From Atherinomorus stipes (lineage: Eukaryota > Chordata > Actinopteri > Atheriniformes > Atherinidae), in the NCBI GenBank assembly GCA_023101725.1, contig JALJCO010001038.1:124001-188000 (forward strand): a stretch of DNA of 64,000 nt. The letters run 5' to 3'. Below the pieces are notes generated by a model. That model had not been told where the DNA came from and did no database searches. It saw only the letters and a program-made list of their open reading frames with translations. Of the stretch, positions 1 through 11,064 are shown in pieces (position 1 is the stretch's first letter; each line of letters starts with the position of its first letter). A program made the translations under genes and the position numbers.

Positions 1-1900
1 TGTGCTCTGAAGGCATGGTTTCAGGAGTGTTTTTGGTCAAAATGTATCTCACACTGTTTTCCTAAGATTGCCAACCCTAGCTTTAAGGTAGTTCTGAGGG
101 TAAAAGCAGTCTAACCCAGTGCTAGCAGGGTGGACGTGATAAAGTGCCACATATCTCACTTGTATGAATCAAACAACTAAAACCTAAGATATAACTTGAT
201 GCAGCTTAAAACTACTGAACTGGAAACAAAAGAGGGAGGAACAGCTGGAGTTTAAAGCATTAAAGAAGTCTGTATTTAACCTGAGACTGCCCCTGAACCT
301 AAAACAATGTAGCTCTCAAGCAGAAAGTGACAAAACGTCTGTTGCTCTGAAACTCTAATTGGTCCTCACAACAGATCTGAGAGCACAATCACTCACACTG
401 CCTGACCCCAAGCACACTCTTGTTTCCTATTAGTTTTAATTGACTCTGTCTCCCTTCATGCGTCGACCTCCTCTCAACCCCCCCCCCCTCCTCCTCCTCC
501 CTGACAGCCGCTGTCTGCACGTCTCCATGGTGACGTCTGCAGCCTGCACCGGGGTGAAGGAGCGGTGGTGGTGGCAGGAAGTAATGTCAGGAAGTTGGTA
601 GTTTAGCGAGGTGGATGGAAGGTGACTCGTCAGGCTCAGCAGCTCGTCCCGTCCGGCGGCTGTCATGACGCCTGACCTCCTCCTGCTCTGAACATGACAG
701 AGAGGATGGCTGAGTGTCAGCTTAACTGCTCCGCCTGTCATGTCTGTCACGCCCGGTGATACAGGAAGTCATGTTTTCTGAGCAGACTCTGAGCAGTTGA
801 AGCATTTTTTTTCCTGTAAAAAGAAAGGAAGTGAAGGACATCCTCTTTATACTTCTTATTCCATACGCTGCTGCAGACCTCACTGTCACCCGGCCGAAGC
901 TTCCTGGCAGGTTCCTCTGCAGCTCATAAAGGTTTTATAGACAGAAGATGAGTTTGGACAAAAAGAGAGGAGCCTGAAAGCATCTTTATTTTTCTCGACG
1001 GTGTAAGGAAACGAATATTAACATCTCATCCTCCTCTAAATGCCCTAGACTGTTCAAACTTCATTTAACTAAACGGATGAATCCTCATTCAGGATTCTGA
1101 ATCAGAGCAGATATGCAGGAAAGAACCCTGACATGAAGCTTTCACCGGCTCTTTAATTATTCATGAAGCTGCTGAGGGGGGACTCTAGGCTAAACTGAAC
1201 TGAGGGCCCAGAGTACACCGACTTTCTGGTACCTGTTACTCTACATCGTGCAGGGCTGGATGTGTCTTGCAGACTGCTGACATGTTTCCCCCAGACACCT
1301 CCCAGAACTGTGGATCTTTGTCTCCTGGGAGACTCAGCTGCTCTTTGTCTCTTCTTTGTGTGAATGTTGTCCCTGTCTGACTCAGTGCTGCATACATTTG
1401 CCTCAGATTGCAGGACACAGGACATGCTCTACTGTTGGAGGTTCCTTGGCTGTGTTTTTCTGAGTTAAAGTTATTAAGTTAGCCTTGATTGTCTGAGCTG
1501 CATTCACACGGCTTTAAATTAAACATCTAGTGCATCTACTGCAGGAGCCAAAGGCTATTCACATTCTTCATTAAAAAATAACCATTTTACTTAATACCCT
1601 TGAATACACCAGTATGGGTGTAGGATTGGGGACAGACAGTAGGAATGTGTGTCTACCGACATCCAAGTTGGGAGTTGTCCCCACTATTACCTTTGCTTCT
1701 ATCTTTCATTTCTCGCTAACATGATTAATTGTCTTGGCTGCTTCTGTTCAAACACTCAGAGCTAGCTAGTGCCAGAGAGCATCACTAGCAGTGCTTGTGT
1801 CTTCAGTTAAAATGTCAGGATCAAAGAAAATGAAAGTGGACATGAACAGTTATTTCAGGGAAGGATGGATGAAATGATGGAGAAGAGGCTCACATGGTGT
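1..1900. other. No gene seen; unique-looking DNA
   Basis: Only short open frames without recognisable domains occur here. A C-tract followed by CTC repeats lies near 478-502. I see no terminal inverted repeats, LINE tail or long coding frame. It could be host intergenic or intronic DNA. Confidence 0.5.
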
Positions 1901-1902
1901 CT

Positions 1903-2046
1903 ACCCTGGACAGGCACCCAGCATCGTAGGACCAACATAGACAAACAACCACTAACACTCATTCTTAGAGACAATTAAGAAACACCAATTAACCAAACAT
2001 GCATGTTTTATTTTTTGGACAGTGGAGGGAAGCTGGAATACCTCCT
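1903..2046. repeat. Old dispersed teleost repeat fragment
   Basis: The run from 'acaaccactaacactcattc' through 'aattaaccaaacatgcatg' to 'ggacagtggagggaagc' resembles a very common degenerate repeat of fish genomes (the 'ACCAATTAACCTAA...GCATGTCTTTGGACTGTGGGAGGAAGC' type). This is recognised from memory of the pattern, without alignment. Family and orientation are not assigned. Confidence 0.5.
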
Positions 2047-2149
2047 CTGTTGTGTGTAAGTTTCTGTTGTGTTAAAAGGAGAATTTCTGTTCTATTGATC
2101 AGACAATCAAGTTCTACTCTATTCTATTCTATTCTACCTGGAGAGTAAT

Positions 2150-3362
2150 ATTGCTACACTGAAATAATGAAATATTTTATGTTGCGATGTCATATTGGAT
2201 AAAAAAAACGCTGTATTGATATTTTTTGACTAACAAAATTTCATTTGTAAAAAAGAACAAATGTTGCTGTATTTGCACTGGTCTAGCATGTAGAAAAGTT
2301 CCTGCTTCATGCTGATATCGATGTCCATCTGCAGGTACAGGTGAAACTACACACAGTGGAAAGTACAATTTAAAGGCAGGGCAGGAGATCCTGGAAAATG
2401 GTTCAAGCAAGGTACATTTAAAAAAAACACACCTGCCTAAAACCACGCCTCCAGAGCACAGGAACGGCTGCGCCAATTATTTAACAAGCAGGTTGGCAAA
2501 TATAACCGATAACAGCCGAGTGGACAGCCTGTTAGCTTGCTAGTGGAGGACTCATGTTTCTGAAAGTGATAATTGGCTCACCTCCAACTCCTTCTGTGGT
2601 GTAAAACATCCACACTGCAAACGTCAACGCCTCCATGACTTGATCCACATTCTTTTTAATTCTTTCTTTTTTTTTTTTTTTTTTCCCCCGGTGGATTTTA
2701 CAAGCAAACACCTGCACAGATGACAGCAGCCATGTTTGTGTACTGTGAGACGTTCACAGTGAGTTGAAACGACTTTTGAGTTTGACGGACATATCATTCA
2801 AATCGATAAGCACGAGCCGTTCCAAGACAGTTGGATAGGGTTTTGTCAGTCCTGTCTGTTCCACAGGTAACTAACTTTTTTTAATTTCAGTGTCAGAGCA
2901 TTTAATTAATTGGCTGCAATCGGGGTGTGAGGAAGATTTTAAGCAATATAGTAAAAAGTGCTCCTGGAAAACATCATCCACCCTAACTTTAAAATGTGTG
3001 TCCAGGTTTTCATAGACCAACCACTTGTTTGAGATTATAATGCACTGACTGAAATGTTTGTTTTTCATATGCACTCATATGCATTTTCAAATACTCATAC
3101 TACTTTCTTTTACTGTTTTACTAACTTCACATAAATTTCTGTCATTCATGTGAAACTGATTGACAGCATTTTGTAATTCCTTTCAAATGGATTCAGTTTC
3201 GTCAATAAATTCGGAATGTCTTCAGTGACACATTGTGGCGTGTCATGGATTAAGTTTATTGCAATACATGAAGTACTGCAGAATCTCCTATCATGATATT
3301 ATCCTTACCATAGGCAGAATATCGTGATAGCATAGTGAAGTACCTGGTGATACCAACCCCTA
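2150..3362. mobile_element. Degenerate hAT-like element (copy A1)
   Basis: Positions 2210-2390 align by eye with 4460-4615 ('ggtctagcatgtag', 'gtggaaagtacaa' and intervening sequence), so this is a dispersed family. The right edge ends 'accaacccctatgg', whose complement begins TAGGGGTTGG. Copy A2 begins TAGGGGTGTG at its left edge, and the two ends together suggest one family with hAT-type termini. No target duplication or transposase frame is visible. The left boundary is a guess. Confidence 0.35.
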
Positions 3363-3499
3363 TGGAGAGAGCTCATGGAGAGTATACACAGGTCCCATTC
3401 ATGGTGTAAAGCAGGAACTGCAGCATCCAAGTAAAAGATGAGTCAAAGCAAAGCATAAATGAATGCAATCCTCCTGACTAAATAATCATCTTAACTCCT

Positions 3500-3693
3500 T
3501 GTTTCCTTGCTGTTTCTGTTGTGGACTATTTGTACTTTAGCTTGTTGTTTCCATTTAAATTCAGTAGTTTTAGTTTGTTGTCTTTTTTAGTGTACTTCTT
3601 AATGTTTTCATGCACATTGTTTTTAATGTTTTATGCAAAGCACTTTGAGTTGTCTTGTACACAAAATGTGCTGCACAACAAACCTGGCTTGTC
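3500..3693 (+). repeat. L2-like LINE 3' tail fragment
   Basis: The segment 'aaagcactttgagttgtct' followed by 'aatgtgctgcacaacaaacc' is the typical end of fish L2-like LINEs, where a GCACTTTGAGTTG box precedes an ATGTGCTRTA-type box. T-rich 3' UTR-like sequence precedes it. There is no coding part. It is 5'-truncated and lacks a terminal repeat run. A closely similar tail ends the fragment at 37910-38205. Confidence 0.55.
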
Positions 3694-4384
3694 TACTTTT
3701 CCCTCCATTTAACTTTCTGTCTTAAGAAAATGTTGTTTTCATGTGACCATCTTTTCTTTTTTTTGCCCTGTGATAAAAAAAAAAATACATAATTGGATAC
3801 ATAATGGATAAATGAATGAAATAATCCAAATTAACAACCATGAAAATGTCTGTGTAAAACCTGGAAAACAAACATTTCACAATTGAAACTGTTGAACAGG
3901 AAAAGATTAACAAAATCCAAAGTCAGATTCTGGACATTTTTCCATTTTGCATCATTTTGAAGTAAAAGGAGGCTAAATAAAAAAAAAAAAAAAGTTTGGG
4001 CAGCACATGAGGTTTGAGCCATTTTTTTAAAGGTACAATGTGTAACAATAACAAAGGTCAATGACAGAGAAATGTAATATATAATTCAAAACTGTGTTTC
4101 TATTGATGTGTAATCATTTCACTATGGTAGTTGTTACATTTTTTTTTTTTTTAAGAATGAGCCATTGATATCTACTTGCTGGGGGCCCACTTACATGGAG
4201 GCTGCCATATTTGTGCCACCATTTTTACTACAGTGTCAGCTTTGTGTAATGGAAGTTAGAGCACTGTTTGGGATTAAAGTCATAATTTTAAAGTAGTTAC
4301 AGTCAAACAGTAGCTACGCCTGAAACCACTGGATGCACTCACAGATGAAAAAAGTCTTTATGGAGAATTTTGGCCACTTATGAT

Positions 4385-4640
4385 TAGGGGTGTGACAAAT
4401 CATAAACACATTGAAATATCGCAATACTTTATATTGCAATATCACATCGATACTAAAAAAACACTCGATATTTTTACTGACAAAATCTCACGAGATCTTG
4501 TTCTATTAACATCGGTCTAGCATGTAGGAAAGTCCCTGCTTTAGCACTGATATTTATGTGCAGTTTGCAGGTTCAGGTTACAGTAAAACTTTACATACAG
4601 TGGAAAGTACAAGTTGAAATGTGAAAGTCTGTCAATTATG
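4385..4640. mobile_element. hAT-like left end (copy A2)
   Basis: The segment begins TAGGGGTGTGACAAATC and shares its interior, in the same orientation, with 2210-2390. It breaks off near 4640. Beyond it, 4655-4745 holds 'tatcggccaa' / 'tattggccg' / 'tcggccaat' motifs that look like another hAT-type subterminal region. It has no coding potential. Confidence 0.35.
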
Positions 4641-4745
4641 CCGAGTGGGGGATATCGGCCAACACACCCAACGTATTGGCCGTGCCGAAACCAACAAAAA
4701 ACCCAAATATCAGCCTAAAATATTGGTCGGCCAATGTATGGATCT

Positions 4746-5850
4746 ATCCTCAGTATAAACTATGGGCAGTGTTGGATGTACCTCCGGGGGTGTTGAATTT
4801 CAGCTTTCAGATTTGCTGTGTTAATTTACAGTTTGAATTAGTTTAATTTGATTTAATTTGTTTCATTTAACTGAATTAATTCAGGAGAGTTGGGATGTGT
4901 CTGTGCACTTCAGAGAAGCATTTTACACATTTTCAGTGATTCAGAGTGAGTTCTCCTTTTATCACATGTAATGGAGTTTTAATGATGCTGATGGTGAGGT
5001 CGGAGGAGAGCAGCATTAAGTGCACACCTGAGGTGTATTGAGTGCTGGTTTACATAATGTATACCAAGGAGGCTTTAACTTCTTAATGACGAAACATTCA
5101 TTCAGACGGGTAGGATTATAAAAGCTCACATTAGAAAGTTGATTTCCTCCCAGTTCCTGAACATTAGCAGGAATCTGAAGGACTTAACGCTGAAATACTA
5201 ATATTTCCCTCCCCCTGCAGGGAAATCAAGAAATCAGCAATAAAGAAAAAGATTATTCTGCAGATTACCACAGCTTAGTTTTGATTGTACAACTGCATTT
5301 CCCATCTGAAAACCTCATTTATAACACCGACTCCTGAAATCTTTTTTTCTAGAAATCAAAAAGCCACCAGGGCTCACTGTCACAGAACATGTAATTACCC
5401 CTTTCTCCAATAAGTCTGACACACCTGCAGAACATGAAGCTGCTGCAGCCACAGGTGGCAAAAGAAAAGGATCCATTTTAATGAGACTTATTTATTTGTT
5501 CCCTGACTGATCTGCTGTCAGGATCTTTCATTTGAATAAAACTCATCTGTATGACACAGATTTAAAGTGGAAAAGGGAAAAAATTACAGTTTCCCTCCAC
5601 TTTTTACGCATAATCTCCCCTGTTATTTATCACTTTAACATAAATTCACTTCAGCTTTTCACCAATCTTTTAATTGCTGTTTTAAATGGCCGTTTGGGGA
5701 ATTCATTGTTTCTTACATGTCACTTCCACCAGGACATTATTCCATTCAATCCAGTTTAAAGTTTACTGTCACATGCACAGTAAGGAAACATTTTTCGATG
5801 CATAATGAAAGTCAAGCAATATAAAGTCTTTAAAAATATCTAAGTCGTCA
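4746..5850. other. No gene seen
   Basis: AT-rich DNA with short spurious frames only. I see no element boundaries. Confidence 0.45.
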
Positions 5851-5908
<58 letters not shown>

Positions 5909-5937
5909 CATTATTATTATTATTATTATTATTATTA
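5851..5937. repeat. (TTA)n microsatellite
   Basis: About 28 trinucleotide units of ATT/TTA run across the interval with one ATC interruption near 5908-5910. The poly-asparagine and poly-isoleucine frames read across it on the minus strand are artefacts of the repeat. Confidence 0.95.
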
Positions 5938-6118
5938 ACACTACTACTACTAATAATAAAATATATATTTTTTTTAGTGCTACATGATTTAATGCTTTGT
6001 ACCTTTTTAGATACTTTAAGTTGAAATGCATGTGTGCATGACTGAGGCAAAACATGCTTGAAAATGAATTTGTTTCGTAAAAGAATTGTCAATTAAATAT
6101 AAAAATCCTCATCATGTA

Positions 6119-6655
6119 CAGTGGGGCAAAATATAGTATTTGGTCACCCACAAACAAGCAAGGTTGCCGGCTCTCACAAACCTATAACTTCTTTAAGCTC
6201 TCCTGTCATTCACTCATTACCTGTGTTAATGGCATCTCTATAAAAAACAGCTGTCCACAGCCTCAAACAGTCACTCTCCAAACTCAACCATGGTTCAACA
6301 GCAAAGAGCTGCCAAAGGACATCAGGAAGAAAGTTGTAGACCTGCACCAGGCTGGGAAAAGTGAATCCACAATAGGCAGCAGGTTGGTGTGAATAATTCT
6401 ACTGTTGGAGCAATTGTAAGAAAATAGAAGACATACAAGACCACTGATAACCTCCCTCGATCTGGGGCCCCAAAAAAGATCTCATCCCCTGGGGTCAAAA
6501 TGATTATAAGAACGGTGAGCAAAGATCCCAGAACTACACGGAGGGAACTGATGAATGATCTGCAGAGAGCTGGACCAAAGTAACAAAGATACCATCAGTC
6601 ACACACTACGCCGAGAGGGACTCACACCCTACAGTGCCAGACACGTCCCCTGCTT
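6119..6655 (+). pseudogene. Broken Tc1-like transposon, 5' half
   Basis: The left end reads CAGTGGGGCAAAATA directly after a TA dinucleotide (6117-6118), the usual Tc1 insertion site and terminus. A transposase N-terminus follows in several frames. Frame 6114-6392 gives KELPKDIRKKVVDLHQAGKS, the first helix-turn-helix of Tc1 transposases. Around 6405-6560 other frames give pieces matching the second HTH and linker, such as [13 protein letters not shown] and [14 protein letters not shown]. Frameshifts and stops separate the pieces. The DDE catalytic part and the right inverted repeat are absent; similarity fades near 6655. It cannot encode an active enzyme. Confidence 0.85.
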
Positions 6656-6951
6656 AAAGGTGTTATAAAAGATGTTTCTTTCAACATTTTTTGCAATATT
6701 CTATGAAATTGGATTTGCTACCCCATACACTGTGATTAATTAAAAGCTTTAAACATATAAATATTATTATAGATCAGCTGTGAAAGTAATGGGGCTGAAA
6801 AAACATCCGCCAATCATCTCTGCATTCTTTACATTTTTCATTTGTCTATTGGCTTGTCAATCACTTTTTCAACCGTAGTCAGTGATTGATGGTCCATTCA
6901 ATGGGTAATAGGGGAGACTGATCAATGAGAGTGATTGATTGGCAAAAGTAA

Positions 6952-7501
6952 AGGGCCCTTCAGATAGAATGCGGTTTTTGTTGAGCTCACCGCGGGGTAG
7001 GACGCAGAGCAGGCGGCAGAGCACGGTGGCAGCGAGCATGTCCGGCATGCGTTGCTAGGCGACAGGCCAGGAAGTGTTTTCTCCCTGGCGTGCTTCGGTG
7101 TGAAAGATGTACTTCTCATCGTCGCAGCAAAGAGCCTTTCTCCTCAGGAGGAGGAGGAGGAGGAGATCAGCAGCAGATAAAAGGGCATGGTTCCGCCCGA
7201 TCCTGATGGCAGGACTTGGGGGGGTGTACAGGCTTCATTTGTTCACACAGACCACTTCCAGGTTTACTTCGGGCTGACCAAGGACCACTTTTTTTCTGAA
7301 CTGGCCTCTCCTATTGGACGTGCTAGGATGTCGTCACAGCGCAGTGCGCCCAAATTAAACACTTTTCAATTCAGGCGCAGCGGTAGCACGGCGGCATGCT
7401 GCTGAGCTCGGCGGAACGCTCTGCCACCGCGGTAACACATACACAATGAATGAGTTTGCTGCTGGCCGCCTGCGCTTTGCGTGTTCTATCTGAAGGACCC
7501 T
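6952..7501 (-). mobile_element. GC-rich MITE with TAA duplication (copy H1)
   Basis: The ends are AGGGCCCTTCAGATAGAATG and, inverted, AGGGTCCTTCAGATAGAACA. TAA flanks both sides (6949-6951 and 7502-7504). The interior matches 44890-45475 in the opposite orientation, for example 'ccacttccaggt', 'gaccaaggaccact' and 'ggcctctcctattggacg'. A 3-bp TWA duplication is typical of PIF/Harbinger, which I infer as the mobilising family. The 550 bp have no long frame. The interior is rich in CpG and CGCGG motifs unlike the AT-rich flanks. Confidence 0.8.
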
Positions 7502-7504
7502 TAA

Positions 7505-8323
7505 TACTGCGTGCCGGAAGCTGCCCACACTCGTCTGATGTTTACAGCAGGTAGCTAACAATCATTCTGCTAGCAGTTAGCGACGTTCAGACCGCAACAT
7601 CTGTTTTACTTGGTGGGAGATGGGAGAATCTGTACCTGCTGTCTGATAAACATGCAGTGGCTTGTGCACGTTGTGCTGTGGTCGGGGGAGGAAGATGTGA
7701 ATCTAGCAGGTTGGTCTTGCACATGCACATTATTCAAAAGCTTGCTAACAGTCTCTGCTTTCTGAAATGTCAAAAACACATTCTGTAGCGCCTTTAAGCT
7801 AGTAGGCCTACATGTCCAGGGGTCTCCTTTATAAACGTTGCGTACGCCTAAAACGGGGCTACCTATGACAAAGGTACAAAGTAAATTGTTGCCACTAAAC
7901 ACAATCAACAGAATAACGCCTTAAATGTTTACCGATACAACACGGATACAACCAGAGCATGTTTAATAAGTTAAACTTACATGTCGTCTCCTTTATCTGC
8001 GGCACTCTGCTCTCCTTTCTTCCCCTCAAAATGAAGTATTGCCTGCTGCTCGATTGGCGATCCTGTGATTTTCCAGACGTTTGATATGATTGTCTGTGAT
8101 TAATAATCCCATCATGCAGACCATGAAAACAGTGGTGTCTTCTTGTCTTACCTTTCACAGGTTTTGTGACACGTAACTGTCACAGACGGTCGCATCGCAT
8201 CGGTCCCTATCAAGCTCTCCGACTCATGTGCGAATGCAATTCCCCTGGAGAGGGGTAATAGGATGAAATTCGAGGTGAGCAATTCTTAGAACTATTCTGC
8301 CTGAATGCGGCTAGACTGTAGAA
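7505..8323. other. No gene seen
   Basis: Mixed-composition DNA with short frames only. No inverted repeats or LINE tail identified. Confidence 0.4.
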
Positions 8324-8528
8324 CAGGGATCACAAAGTCCAGTCCTTGAGGTCGATTGTCCTGCAGGTTTTAGAGCTTTCCTGCTTTGTAACACTTGACT
8401 GAAATGGGTTATTGTGCAGAACTATACAAGCTGTTTTATGAATTTAATTTGAATTGGGCATGTTGGAGCAAAGACGCATGTAAAACCTGAAGGACAGTGG
8501 CCCTCAAGGAACAGAGCTTGAGATCCAG
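8324..8528. mobile_element. Small hAT-type MITE
   Basis: Left arm 'cagggatcacaaagtccagt...ccttgag...gtcctgcaggtttta' and right arm 'taaaacctgaaggacagtgg...ctcaaggaacag...gatccag' are inverted copies of one another. They match the common fish hAT MITE layout (CAGGGGTC...CTCGAGG...GTCCTGCAGGTTTTA). About 205 bp with no coding potential. I could not find a clear 8-bp target duplication. Confidence 0.65.
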
Positions 8529-8708
8529 AGTGTGTGATAATGCTGTCAACAGAACCGATGGCTATCGAAGAACTGTAGTCAGAGTGCATCCTAAAATAAG
8601 TTTTTGCTTCTGGATGGGGGAGGGAATATTGAAGTGCAGCGGCAACAGTAACTAAGTTGAACCTGAAGGGTTCTGGCAAACTGAATGAGACTGACCGGGA
8701 TGATTGGT

Positions 8709-8725
8709 AAGATTGTTTGTTTGCA
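8709..8725. repeat. 5' target-site duplication of L1-like insertion
   Basis: AAGATTGTTTGTTTGCA occurs here and again at 11048-11064, immediately after the final poly(A). Sequence after the two copies diverges (aaacc here, ggatt there), as expected for a duplication made at insertion. The first one or two A residues are ambiguous with the poly(A) tail, so 16 or 17 bp. Confidence 0.9.
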
Positions 8726-9765
8726 AAACCAATTGGTTTTGCAACAAGGCAACAACTTCATGGCTGGATATGGAAAAGAGTTTAGTGGCACCACTTCCTT
8801 TGAAAAGTCTTTTATTTACGACCCTCTCTGTGAGTAAATGTAAACAGAAATATGGTTCAGTCATTGCGTATGCGCTTCAAAATTTTAGAAAAATAGAAAA
8901 GTTGTTTAAGTGGACACATAAATGGCATGCTAATACTCCAATATTTCATAATAATATGTTGAAGTGTGGAGGGAAATGTTTTATTTCCCCACAGTGGTAC
9001 AATTCAGGCATACACAGCTTAGGAGATATTATGAATGATGTTGGCCTAAGAAGTTTTGAAGACCTGAGGCAAACGTACAAATTGCCATCAAATTCCTTCT
9101 TTATGTATTTACAAATACGCTCTGCTCTGAGGACAGTAGGTATCTTACGTGACAGGCAAATTATTAATCATCCAGTGATGGAATTATTTAATAAAATATC
9201 TGGATTATCTAAAGGACAGGTCTCTGTAATTTATAACACTTTATTAGAACAAACTCAGACCCCACCAGGGATAATTAAAGTGTGGAATAAAGACTGCTCA
9301 GAATCATCTATAGACTGGACAAGGGTGTGGAGAAATGTACGATATTCCTCACAAAATTTAAATAATAAAATAACAAATCTGAACTTCATTTATCGTACTT
9401 TCTTAACACCAAGGCAACGTTTTATGATTAAGTTAACAACTACTCCAAATTGCAATTTATGCAACTTGAAACAAACTGGAACCTTCCTACATATAATGTG
9501 GGAATGCCCATTGGCTCAAAAATTTTGGTCGCAAATAACAAAGTGTCTTTCTGAAGCAATAGAAGCAGACATAAATTGCTCTCCAAAATGTATGCTATTG
9601 AATGATGATTCTGAGCAAAACTTCAACCTGATGCAAAAATATGTATGGATGTCATCATGTATTGTGGCTAAGAAGATGTTAGCAGTTAGGTGGCTACCAC
9701 CAAATACATTGTCAGTGGATGAATTCACTGTTGGATATCTTATCTATGGAGCTCTCTGTTGCTAG
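8726..9765 (+). pseudogene. L1/Tx1-like ORF2 C-terminal fragment
   Basis: An open frame of about 345 codons starts inside the element and ends at TAG 9763-9765; translation in this frame also reads by chance through the upstream duplication. Early residues (TTSWLDMEKSLVAPLPLKSL) resemble the region following the RT domain of fish Tx1/L1 proteins. Near the C-terminus a zinc-knuckle-like C-x2-C-x9-H-x4-C occurs at 9451-9507 (CNLC...H...C), followed by PLAQKFW, characteristic of the L1 ORF2 C-terminal domain. This domain is thought to bind RNA in the retrotransposition particle. The endonuclease and RT catalytic domains are missing, so the fragment should be inert. Confidence 0.85.
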
Positions 9766-9954
9766 AATGAACGGGGCAGGCGAGGTAGTGATTAAGGCCA
9801 GGAAGGAGGCACTAAAAGTAGCCGGACTTATGTTAGAAAAAATACATTTTTTTCTTTTCTCTTTTTATATCTTTTTATTTTACTTTTTTTTCTTATATTT
9901 TGTTTACCTGTTAATCTATATCAAAATATCATTTTTTTTTGTTTTTATATATAT

Positions 9955-10450
9955 ATTAAAAAAGAAATTAAAAAATTAATGAAGGAGAAAAAAGATAATA
10001 ATAACTGAAAACTTGTAATTTTTAAATACATTCTTTTAAACAAAAAAAGAAAAGGAGGGAGAAACGAGAGAAAAAAAAAAAAAAAAAATAATGGTACAGC
10101 GCTAAATAACAACTCAAGAAAGAAAGAGAAAAAAAGAAAAGAAAAAAAAAATAAAAAAAAAAAAAAAAGGGGAAAGAAAAAAAAAAAAAAAAACAAAAAG
10201 AAATAAACTCGTAAAAGAGAAGAATAGAAAAAAAAACAATATAAAAAAAAAAAAAGAGAGAAAAAGAAAAAAAGAAAGAAAAAAGAACAAGGAGAAAAAA
10301 AAAAAAAAAGAAAAAAAAAGAAAAAAAAAAGAAGAATAAAAAAAAAAAAAGAAAAGGAAAAAAAAAAGAAGGAGAAAAAGATAAAAAAAAAAAAGAAAAA
10401 AAAAAAAAAAAAAAAAAAAAAAGAAAAAAAACAGAAAAAAAAAAAAAAAT
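9955..10450 (+). repeat. Long A/G-rich tract in LINE 3' region
   Basis: Nearly 500 bp of the top strand are A runs broken by single G or GA, with few T or C. This may be an expanded internal A-rich repeat of the 3' UTR, or an original poly(A) tail enlarged by slippage. The minus-strand phenylalanine-rich frame across it is spurious. Confidence 0.85.
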
Positions 10451-10909
10451 AAAATATGTTTATTTTTCTATTTAATTATATTGTACTCAAGAGTTGAAAT
10501 ATTTAGTATACATTTATATACAAACGGATCTGTGTGAGGGTATGGGTTGGGGTTAAAGAGGCAAAAGATATGTAGGTGTTTTGCAGAATAGACATTATTT
10601 CTGTTAAATTAAAATTGCTAGTTTATTTTTTTTTCCTCTATTTTTCATATCATTTTATCTATTTAGTTTACCTTAGTTATTGCCCTATATGTATATATAT
10701 ATGTGTGCGTAGGCATATGTAGGATTATGTGTATGTATATGTGGGTAGATATGTGTGTATGTGGGAGTATATATATTTGATTTTCGTTTATTTTTACCTT
10801 TCTATGAGAAATGTTTGAGTATATATGAGAGAAGGTATGAGTAGTTGTATATCTCTGTTAGACGTGTAAATGCAGCCTTCCAAATGTACACCTGCATCTT
10901 TTGTGAAAT

Positions 10910-10947
10910 AATAAATAAAATTAAAAAAAAAAAAAAAAAAAAAAAAA
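10910..10947 (+). terminator. First poly(A) signal and A-tract
   Basis: Overlapping AATAAA hexamers at 10910-10915 and 10914-10919 are followed at once by a 25-base A run (10923-10947). Hexamer plus immediate A run is the footprint of a cleaved, polyadenylated RNA 3' end copied into DNA. Confidence 0.7.
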
Positions 10948-11021
10948 CTACTTGCACCTAACAGACCAAAGCTTGAAAAATATGACATGATATACATGAG
11001 CAACATGATAAAATAAAATTT
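10948..11021 (+). other. Possible 3'-transduced flank
   Basis: About 74 bp of non-A-rich sequence lie between two poly(A) ends but still inside the target-site duplication. This is the layout produced when a LINE transcript reads past its own poly(A) signal into source-locus flank and ends at the next signal. The alternative is that it is a normal part of this subfamily's 3' UTR. Confidence 0.5.
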
Positions 11022-11047
11022 AAAAAAAAGAAAAAAAAAAAAAAAAA
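11012..11047 (+). terminator. Second poly(A) signal and tail
   Basis: AATAAA at 11012-11017 is followed by an A run with one G interruption up to the 3' duplication. This is the actual 3' end of the inserted copy. Confidence 0.75.
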
Positions 11048-11064
11048 AAGATTGTTTGTTTGCA
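11048..11064. repeat. 3' target-site duplication of L1-like insertion
   Basis: Second copy of AAGATTGTTTGTTTGCA. Downstream DNA (ggattactaag...) was contiguous with the sequence left of 8709 before insertion. Confidence 0.9.

Larger units (their letters stand above)
8726..11047 (+). mobile_element. 5'-truncated L1/Tx1-like LINE insertion
   Basis: The insertion is bounded by the 16-17 bp duplication and ends in poly(A). It carries the C-terminal third of ORF2, a long A-rich 3' region and two AATAAA/poly(A) ends. No endonuclease or reverse-transcriptase core is present: insertion stopped during reverse transcription, a normal outcome for L1-type elements. The uninterrupted frame and identical duplications indicate a fairly recent event. 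Jockey/CR1 types are less likely because they usually end in short tandem repeats rather than poly(A). Confidence 0.88.

Noticed and set aside
5769..6092. Poly-asparagine and poly-isoleucine ORFs
   Set aside because: Read-through of the (TTA)n microsatellite.
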